Source of the DNA: an uncultured Clostridium sp.
GTDB lineage: Bacteria; Bacillota; Clostridia; TANB77; CAG-508
Assembly: GCA_947426875.1 (NCBI GenBank)
Contig: CANEFU010000028.1
Location: 1 to 10,180, forward strand
Length of the DNA stretch: 10,180 nt
Direction: 5' to 3'
The position numbers and the translations under genes were made by a program. This document shows, piece by piece, positions 5,058 through 10,180 of this stretch. A model generated the notes under the pieces. The model made no database searches. It had not been told where the DNA came from and saw only the letters and a list, made by a program, of their open reading frames with translations. The stretch's first letter is position 1. Each line of letters opens with the position of its first letter.

Positions 5058-6986
5058 ATGATAAAAATAATGTTAAAAGATGGTTCTGCTTTAGAAGCAG
5101 AAAAAGGAGTAACGATATTAGAGGTAGCTCAAAAAATAAGTGAAGGATTAGCAAGAAATGCAACTTGCGGAGAAATTGATGGACAAGTCAAAGATTTAAG
5201 ATATGAAATACAAGAAGATTGTAATCTAGTGATTCATACTTTCCAAAATGAAGATTTAGAAGGAAAAAAAGCATATTGGCATACGACTTCTCATATTATG
5301 GCACAAGCAGTTAAAAGATTATTTCCAGAAGCTAAATTAGCAATAGGACCAGCTATTGATGAAGGATTCTATTACGATTTTGATGTAGAAGTACCTTTTA
5401 CAGATGAAGATAAAGCAAAAATAGAAGAAGAAATGGCAAAAATTATAAAAGAGGATATTGCTATTGAAAGATTTTCTTTACCAAGAAACGAAGCAATTGA
5501 ATTAATGAAAAATGAACCATATAAGGTAGAATTAATTGAAGAATTACCAGAAGGAGAAGAAATTAGTTTTTACAAACAAGGGGACTTTACTGACTTATGT
5601 GCTGGACCTCATTTAGAAAGTACAGGAAAAGTAAAAACTGTAAAAATCTTATCTTCTTCAGGAGCTTATTGGAAAGGTAGCGAAAAAAATAAAATGTTAC
5701 AAAGAATTTATGCGATTTCCTTCCCAAAAGCAAGTATGTTACAAGAACATTTAGACTTATTAGAAGAAGCAAGACAACGTGACCACAGAAAAATAGGAAA
5801 AGAACAAGAATTATTTATGACACATGAATTGGTAGGTTCTGGACTTCCAATGTATTTGCCAAATGGAGCAACCATTCGAAGAATCTTAGAAAGATATATA
5901 GCAGATAAAGAAACAGCTTTAGATTATAAACACGTTTATACACCATCACTTGCAAATGTTGACTTATACAAAACAAGTGGACATTGGGACCACTACAAAG
6001 ACGATATGTTCCCAGTAATGAAAATGGAAAACGAAGAATTAGTATTAAGACCAATGAACTGCCCACACCATATGTTAATTTATAAAAATAAACTACATTC
6101 TTATCGTGATTTACCAATTAGAATTGGAGAATTAGCACATGACTTCCGTTACGAATCAAGTGGTAGTGTTTGTGGACTAGAAAGAGTTCGTGAAATGTGT
6201 CAAAATGATGCTCACATATTTGTAACGCCAGAACAAATCAAAGAGGTATTTGGTGAAGTTGTAAAATTAATCTTATCTGTTTATGAAGATTTTGGGTTTG
6301 ACAATTATACTTTCCGTTTATCTTTAAGAGACAAAAATGACAAGGAAAAATATTTTGATGATGATGAAATGTGGGATAATGCTGAAAGCCAATTGCGTGA
6401 AATTTTAACAGAATTAGGAATTGAATATTATGAAGCAGAAGGAGAAGCAGCATTTTATGGTCCAAAATTAGATGTTCAAATCAAAACAGCAATTGGACAT
6501 GATGTAACGATATCAACTTGTCAATTAGACTTCTTATTACCACAAAGATTTGAACTAGAATATATTGCAGAAGATGGTCAAGCACATAGACCAGTTGTTA
6601 TCCATAGAGCAATTTTAGGAACTTTTGACCGTTTCTTATCTTTCTTAATTGAAGAATACAAAGGTGCTTTCCCAGCATGGCTTGCACCAACACAAGTAAA
6701 AATTTTACCAATTACAGATAATCAACATGACTATGCAAAACAAGTAAAAGAGAGTTTAGCTAAAAAAGGAATACGTGTTGTATTAGACGATAGAAATGAA
6801 AAAATAGGTTACAAAATTAGAGAAGCACAACTTGAAAAAGTACCATACATGCTAGTTGTGGGGGACAAAGAAGTAGAAGCCAATAGCGTAGCAGTTCGTT
6901 CTAGAGAAGAAGGAGATATTGGTATTATGACAGTAAGCGACTTCGAAGCAAAACTTTTAGAGGAAATTGAGAATAAAAGTAAATAA
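5058..6986 (+). CDS. thrS: Threonyl-tRNA synthetase
   Basis: ThrRS attaches threonine to tRNA-Thr in the cytoplasm using ATP. The 642 residues match the usual full length. The order is an N-terminal TGS domain (about 1-62), an editing domain (HTTSHIMAQAVKRLFPEAK, about 75; DLCAGPHL, about 180), the class II core, and a C-terminal anticodon-binding domain (from about 545, TQVKILPITDNQ). The zinc ligands that select threonine appear as Cys335 in MNCPHH, His386 in NDAHIF and His516 in VIHRAILG. Class II motif 2 is in HDFRYESSGSVCGLERVRE, and motif 3 is near HRAILGTFDRF. ATG 5058 has AAAGGA at 5043-5048. It is the last gene of the T-box operon, so its expression should rise when charged tRNA-Thr falls. 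No defect is seen and the assignment is secure. Confidence 0.98.
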   Translation: MIKIMLKDGSALEAEKGVTILEVAQKISEGLARNATCGEIDGQVKDLRYEIQEDCNLVIHTFQNEDLEGKKAYWHTTSHIMAQAVKRLFPEAKLAIGPAIDEGFYYDFDVEVPFTDEDKAKIEEEMAKIIKEDIAIERFSLPRNEAIELMKNEPYKVELIEELPEGEEISFYKQGDFTDLCAGPHLESTGKVKTVKILSSSGAYWKGSEKNKMLQRIYAISFPKASMLQEHLDLLEEARQRDHRKIGKEQELFMTHELVGSGLPMYLPNGATIRRILERYIADKETALDYKHVYTPSLANVDLYKTSGHWDHYKDDMFPVMKMENEELVLRPMNCPHHMLIYKNKLHSYRDLPIRIGELAHDFRYESSGSVCGLERVREMCQNDAHIFVTPEQIKEVFGEVVKLILSVYEDFGFDNYTFRLSLRDKNDKEKYFDDDEMWDNAESQLREILTELGIEYYEAEGEAAFYGPKLDVQIKTAIGHDVTISTCQLDFLLPQRFELEYIAEDGQAHRPVVIHRAILGTFDRFLSFLIEEYKGAFPAWLAPTQVKILPITDNQHDYAKQVKESLAKKGIRVVLDDRNEKIGYKIREAQLEKVPYMLVVGDKEVEANSVAVRSREEGDIGIMTVSDFEAKLLEEIENKSK

Positions 6987-6991
6987 AGATT

Positions 6992-7036
6992 AAAAACAAA
7001 TCGTCTCTCTATATTATAGAGAGACGACTTGTTTTT
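6992..7036. terminator. Terminator after thrS
   Basis: An 11-bp perfect stem (7001-7011 with 7017-7027) is extended outward, past one A-C mismatch, by AAAACAA (6993-6999) pairing with TTGTTTT (7029-7035). The T-rich 3' arm ends at 7036. The structure is near symmetric and could also stop minus-strand transcription. Confidence 0.87.
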
Positions 7037-7136
7037 AATTCTTAGTTGCTTTATAAGATTCTAGTATTGGTGCAAGTACATAATATGATACTGCTTCGAG
7101 AACAAGTTCTGATTCATAGTAATAACATAAATTCAC
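7035..7136 (-). pseudogene. Possible remnant or very small gene, 33 codons
   Basis: On the minus strand a GTG at 7136 opens a 33-residue frame ending at the thrS terminator. It contains YYESELVLEAVSYYVLAPIL, a composition that looks more like a helical protein than random AT-rich DNA. No ribosome binding site precedes it. The frame stays open further upstream but there overlaps ychF and its promoter. It could be the tail of a decayed gene or chance. I recognise no family. Confidence 0.2.
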
Positions 7137-7150
7137 ATAAAAAAACAAGT

Positions 7151-7179
7151 TTGACTTATTTAAGGTAAAATGGTAAAAT
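7151..7179 (+). promoter_or_regulatory. Promoter of ychF
   Basis: TTGACT (7151-7156) and TAAAAT (7174-7179) are 17 bases apart, about 34 bases before the start codon. Together with the thrS terminator this makes ychF a separate unit. Confidence 0.68.
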
Positions 7180-7212
7180 AGCAAAGAAATAAAAGAGAAA
7201 TAGGAGGAAAAA

Positions 7213-8304
7213 ATGAAAATAGGAATTGTAGGCTTACCAAATGTAGGAAAAAGCACTATGTTTAACAGTATTACGAAAGCAGGAGCAGAGTGTGCCAATT
7301 ATCCTTTTTGCACCATAGAGCCAAATGTAGGAGTAGTAGGTGTACCAGATGAAAGATTAGATGAATTAACCAAAATGTATCATCCTCAAAAAACAACGCA
7401 TGCAGTAATTGAATTTGTTGACATAGCAGGCTTAGTAAAAGGAGCTAGTAAAGGAGAAGGATTAGGAAACAAATTTTTATCACATATTCGTGAAACAGAT
7501 AGTATCTGTGAAGTAGTAAGATGTTTTGAAGATTCTAATGTAGTTCACGTAGATGGTGAGGTAAATCCTGTAAGAGATATCGAAACCATTAATTTAGAAT
7601 TGATATTTGCTGATATAGAAACTGTTAATAAGAGATTAGATAAAGCAAGAAAAAATTTAAAGGCAGATAAAAAATATCAACAGGAAATTAATTTGTTGGA
7701 AAAGATAAAAGAAAACTTAGAAAACGGAATATCAGCAAGAGCTATCGAGTTTAATGAAGAAGAACAAGAAATGGTAAAAGAAATGTTCTTGCTAACAACA
7801 AAACCTATTTTGTATATAGCTAATATTTCAGAAGAACAAATTGAAAATGCTGAAAATGATGCAATGGTTCAAAAAGTAAAAGAATATGCAGAAAAGGAAA
7901 AAGCAGAAGTAATACCATTATGTGTTAAAATTGAAGAAGAGTTATCAGGATTAGAGGAAGAAGATAAAAAGGAAATGCTAGAAGCTCTTGGATTAGAAGA
8001 ATCTGGTTTAGATAAGGTGATAAAAAGAAGTTATGACTTATTAGGTCTAATGTCCTTTTTAACAGCTGGCGAGCCTGAAGTAAGAGCATGGACCATCAAA
8101 AAGGGAACAAAAGCTCCACAAGCAGCAGGAAAAATTCATTCTGATATAGAAAGAGGATTTATTAAAGCAGAAGTGGTTTCTTATCCTGATTTAATGGAAG
8201 CTGGTTCTATGGTAAATGCGAAAGAAAAGGGATTAGTTCGTTCAGAAGGAAAAGAGTATATTATGCAAGATGGAGATATTGTATTATTTAAATTTAATGT
8301 TTAA
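7213..8304 (+). CDS. ychF: Ribosome-associated ATPase YchF (OLA1/Obg family)
   Basis: YchF is a conserved cytoplasmic P-loop protein of the Obg group that prefers ATP to GTP. It is linked to ribosomes and to stress responses. The 363 residues match the family length. The P-loop GLPNVGKST (about 7-15) starts the G domain. The G3 region is DIAGLVKGASKGEGLGNKFL (about 75-94). NISEEQ (about 204) sits where GTPases have NKxD; loss of that motif is a YchF trait and explains the ATP preference. A charged helical insertion (about 130-180) forms the coiled-coil part. The C-terminal TGS domain runs from about 280 and includes the conserved block from GTKAPQAAGKIHSDIERGF to LVRSEGKEYIMQDGDIVLF. ATG 7213 follows TAGGAGG (7201-7207). 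No convincing terminator follows. Confidence 0.97.
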   Translation: MKIGIVGLPNVGKSTMFNSITKAGAECANYPFCTIEPNVGVVGVPDERLDELTKMYHPQKTTHAVIEFVDIAGLVKGASKGEGLGNKFLSHIRETDSICEVVRCFEDSNVVHVDGEVNPVRDIETINLELIFADIETVNKRLDKARKNLKADKKYQQEINLLEKIKENLENGISARAIEFNEEEQEMVKEMFLLTTKPILYIANISEEQIENAENDAMVQKVKEYAEKEKAEVIPLCVKIEEELSGLEEEDKKEMLEALGLEESGLDKVIKRSYDLLGLMSFLTAGEPEVRAWTIKKGTKAPQAAGKIHSDIERGFIKAEVVSYPDLMEAGSMVNAKEKGLVRSEGKEYIMQDGDIVLFKFNV

Positions 8305-8355
8305 TTTTGTAATTGTCTTGTAATCAAAATGTAAAATAAAAAATCAAAAAAGATA

Positions 8356-8384
8356 TTGACATATTTTATTTTAAAGTATAAAAT
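8356..8384 (+). promoter_or_regulatory. Upstream promoter candidate for the LPKTG gene
   Basis: TTGACA (8356-8361) and TAAAAT (8379-8384) are 17 bases apart. Transcription would start near 8391, giving a leader of about 135 bases. Confidence 0.5.
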
Positions 8385-8438
8385 TAATTATGAAAACAGA
8401 AGAATTTAAGTTTTTTATATATTTTTTGTAAGAACCAC

Positions 8439-8467
8439 TTGAAATATACATATAAAGATGGTATAAT
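8439..8467 (+). promoter_or_regulatory. Proximal promoter for the LPKTG gene
   Basis: TTGAAA (8439-8444) and a perfect TATAAT (8462-8467) are 17 bases apart, with a start near 8474. With the site at 8356 it forms a tandem pair in the 222-base gap after ychF. Confidence 0.62.
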
Positions 8468-8526
8468 TAAAAGCGAATGTTATAATACTAATAGAAAAAA
8501 TATATAAAAAGATAAGGAGAATGAAT

Positions 8527-8895
8527 ATGAAGAAGTCAAATTTAATTAAAGTATTTTCAATTTTGTTAATTAGTGCAATGGTAATTATGGTTAGTGCTAG
8601 TGTTTTTGCAGCAGACAATACAAATGGTGTGGACTTAACAGATACAATAAGTTCTAATTCTGAAAAAAACAACCAAAGCTCTAACAATGCTGGTAACAAC
8701 AATAATACTAATACAAATACAAACATGAATAAGAATAATACAAACAAAAATACAAATAATTCAAGTATATACAATAACACAAATTTACCAAAAACAGGGG
8801 TAGAAGATTCTGTTCCAGTAGCAATGTTAGTTGTAGTATTTGGAATTTCAGCTGTATATGCATACAGAAAAATCAAAGAATATAGAAGTCTATAA
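8527..8895 (+). CDS. Small Asn-rich LPXTG surface protein (sortase substrate)
   Basis: This 122-residue protein has the full plan of a sortase-anchored surface protein. There is a signal peptide (about 1-28: basic start, hydrophobic core, cut near SVFA). A short mature segment follows, then an Asn/Thr/Ser-rich linker (about 48-86) and the sorting signal LPKTG (87-91, bases 8785-8799). A membrane helix (about 97-112) and a basic tail (YRKIKEYR) end it. Sortase should cut between Thr and Gly and attach the rest to the cell wall or a partner. There is no globular domain, so it may be a spacer, a decoy or a pilin-like minor part; this is inferred. ATG 8527 is chosen because AAGGAG (8514-8519) is 7 bases before it but only 1 base before ATG 8521. 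A sortase gene converges on it from the right. Confidence 0.85.
   Translation: MKKSNLIKVFSILLISAMVIMVSASVFAADNTNGVDLTDTISSNSEKNNQSSNNAGNNNNTNTNTNMNKNNTNKNTNNSSIYNNTNLPKTGVEDSVPVAMLVVVFGISAVYAYRKIKEYRSL
8668..8784 (+). repeat. Low-complexity Asn/Thr codon tract
   Basis: The tract is built of irregular AAT, AAC and ACA codons encoding mostly Asn with Thr and Ser. It forms the linker of the LPKTG protein. Such tracts can change length by slippage. The opposite strand reads as a long hydrophobic frame only because of this composition. Confidence 0.7.
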
Positions 8896-8900
8896 TAAAC

Positions 8901-8930
8901 AAAAAGCTTTTGTTACAAAAGCTTTTTTTG
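8901..8930. terminator. Bidirectional terminator shared by the LPKTG and sortase genes
   Basis: A perfect 12-bp stem (8901-8912 with 8916-8927) encloses a TTA loop and runs into seven T on the plus strand. It begins 6 bases after the LPKTG stop. It also overlaps the 3' end of the sortase frame: the loop (8913-8915), read on minus, is the sortase TAA stop. Confidence 0.85.
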
Positions 8931-9545
8931 TTTGGCTTTTAAAATAATACGATTGGAATTAAAATTATTGCAAGTAACAAGAGTTAGAATTTTTTCATTC
9001 TGCTCATAATTAGAAATGGGAGAAAGGTCAGAAGGTTCTACTTCATAAATATCATAAACGGAATACGTATATTTCGTACCATAATTATCAAAGAGAAAAA
9101 TTTCATCATTTGAGGATAAAGTAGCGATTTTACTAAAAAATAGAGAATTATCATAATTATGGCCAGCAATACAAATATTTCCATTTTCATTTGGAGTATT
9201 ACCATAAAATTTACAGGGAGAAACTTTTAATAAGTCTTCTGTTAGATGGGAAAAAACAGGATAATATAAATTGATTTTAGGTATTTCGATAATTCCAAAT
9301 AAATTGTTAACGTTTTTTTCCTCTGTTTCATCATTAGGTAAGCTATATAATCGATAAATATTGTAATTCGCAATTAGATTACGAGAGAAATCTTCTTTTT
9401 TTGATAATTGATTAAAATAGAAAAATCCGCTACCAATTAAGACAAGCATAATAAAAATCGAAAAAGCAAATTGGAATTTAAACCAATTTTTCTTTTCCGT
9501 TATTTTTTTATTTTGTTTTAATTTTGTACTTAAAATCTGATTCAT
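8913..9545 (-). CDS. Sortase, class D-like
   Basis: Sortases are membrane cysteine transpeptidases that join LPXTG proteins to the cell wall or to each other. The 210 residues begin with a basic tail and one membrane helix (about 24-43), placing the enzyme domain outside. The domain starts at GIIEIPKINLYYPVF (about 84). The catalytic residues are His129 in IAGHNYD, Cys192 in TLVTC, and Arg199 in NRIILKAK. Only six residues separate Cys and Arg, a shorter loop than in SrtA-type enzymes. Class D-like is my best reading, not certain. The start ATG (9545-9543) has no clear ribosome binding site, so translation may be coupled to the gene upstream, which stops 35 bases before. The last codons are shared with a bidirectional terminator. 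The convergent LPKTG protein is a likely substrate. Confidence 0.9.
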   Translation of the reverse strand: MNQILSTKLKQNKKITEKKNWFKFQFAFSIFIMLVLIGSGFFYFNQLSKKEDFSRNLIANYNIYRLYSLPNDETEEKNVNNLFGIIEIPKINLYYPVFSHLTEDLLKVSPCKFYGNTPNENGNICIAGHNYDNSLFFSKIATLSSNDEIFLFDNYGTKYTYSVYDIYEVEPSDLSPISNYEQNEKILTLVTCNNFNSNRIILKAKQKKLL

Positions 9546-9580
9546 AATAAATTTAGTGTATGTAAAAAATTAAGAAAATA

Positions 9581-10180
9581 CTATTTTTTATGAATGGTAA
9601 CTTGTGGCATTACTTCAAATTTTATTTCAAAACAAGAAAAATCATATAACTCGTTTTCTTCTAAACAATCTAAGTAAATATCTAGTTCATCTAAATTTCT
9701 GCAAGCAGCTATGATAATAGGGTTTAGCTCGTATTTAAACATTAATTCCAAACCTAAATCTAAAGCTTTTGTAATAGTTCCTTTTTCTTTATTTCGAATC
9801 AAATGAAAACTTTCTTTAAATCTAGCAATAGTAGAATTTTTAAATTTATTTAAAGGAAGGATATACAAGTCATTTACTACATCTTGCAAAGTTTGGTAAG
9901 CATTACCAGAATTCTGATAAATTTCTTTTACTTCAGAATAAAAGAAAGGCAGATATGCTTTTTGGTCTTTTTCAGAAACAATTAAAACATTGTTATCATA
10001 TGGCTTAAGCTCGATATCAACTTTTTTTTCATTATCAGAAATAAAATGGTTTGCTACAATATGTTGCTTTTTACTTTTTTTATGAGAAGCTAGTAAGGAC
10101 AATTCAATGGCAGAATTTAAGATAATGGTATTAGCATTTTCGAATTCTAGAATTTTGTGAGATAAATCCTCTGTTTGTTT
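9581..10180 (-). CDS. Uncharacterised protein upstream of the sortase (5' partial)
   Basis: I do not recognise this protein. The frame is open to the window edge, so its N-terminus is missing. The TTG at 10102 is an internal Leu codon preceded by in-frame sequence (LEFENANTIILNSAIE). About 199 residues are seen. No signal peptide or membrane segment is visible in this part, suggesting a cytoplasmic protein. The C-terminal half is mostly alpha-helical and looks well conserved in character: LPFFYSEVKEIYQNS, ARFKESFHLIRNKEKG, TKALDLGLELMFKYELNP, then ACRNLDELDIYLDCLEENEL. It ends with a short strand (FEVMPQVTIHKK). It is followed after 35 bases by the sortase gene in the same direction, probably in one operon. 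A functional link to surface anchoring is possible but unproven. Confidence 0.75.
   Translation of the reverse strand, partial: KQTEDLSHKILEFENANTIILNSAIELSLLASHKKSKKQHIVANHFISDNEKKVDIELKPYDNNVLIVSEKDQKAYLPFFYSEVKEIYQNSGNAYQTLQDVVNDLYILPLNKFKNSTIARFKESFHLIRNKEKGTITKALDLGLELMFKYELNPIIIAACRNLDELDIYLDCLEENELYDFSCFEIKFEVMPQVTIHKK

Noticed and set aside
8304..8330. ATTTTG/CAAAAT inverted repeat after ychF as a terminator
   Set aside because: The stem is six weak pairs with a long loop, and no T-run follows.
8390..8431. 13-codon frame in the leader of the LPKTG gene
   Set aside because: It has no ribosome site, and its Phe/Tyr-rich product is expected from AT-rich DNA.
8415..8876. Long hydrophobic minus-strand frame opposite the LPKTG gene
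   Set aside because: Its Val/Leu/Phe-rich sequence is the mirror of the Asn/Thr codon tract. The plus-strand protein has a signal peptide, an LPKTG and a ribosome site.

Overview
The window is AT-rich DNA from a low-GC, Gram-positive, Clostridia-like bacterium. The evidence is a stationary-phase/sporulation sigma factor of the SigH family, a T-box riboswitch controlling threonyl-tRNA synthetase, strong GGAGG-type ribosome binding sites, and an LPXTG surface protein with a sortase. The species cannot be named from this sequence. Most genes are on the plus strand. The tRNA and the two genes at the right end are on the minus strand.

Layout: (1) 1-669, the 3' part of an AlkD-like DNA alkylation repair protein, cut by the window edge. 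(2) 751-2487, a membrane-anchored GH18 glycoside hydrolase with an SH3 domain, then 2555-2872, a small membrane protein, closed by a terminator. (3) 3033-3749, a strong sigma-A-type promoter and sigH, ending in a bidirectional hairpin shared with a convergent tRNA-Thr(GGT). (4) 3889-4286, a compact control region. It holds a REP-like repeat inside the tRNA leader, back-to-back divergent promoters, and a threonine T-box leader with clear antiterminator and terminator. (5) 4287-6986, an operon of an unrecognised 251-residue soluble protein and thrS. (6) 7213-8304, the ATPase YchF with its own promoter. (7) 8527-8895, a small Asn-rich LPKTG protein that converges on a sortase (8913-9545, minus). 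The sortase follows an unrecognised gene cut by the right edge.

How the genes work together: the T-box should read threonyl-tRNA charging and release transcription of both the unknown protein and ThrRS when uncharged tRNA-Thr accumulates. A tRNA-Thr gene is transcribed away from the same promoter junction, so the sensor and a possible ligand are neighbours. At the right end, the LPKTG protein is a plausible substrate of the adjacent sortase, and the two genes share one terminator.

The most interesting points are the unknown gene under T-box control, the disagreement between the T-box acceptor-pairing base and the discriminator base of the adjacent tRNA, the repeat in the tRNA leader, and the terminator whose loop is the sortase stop codon. 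No phage, CRISPR array or transposase gene was seen.
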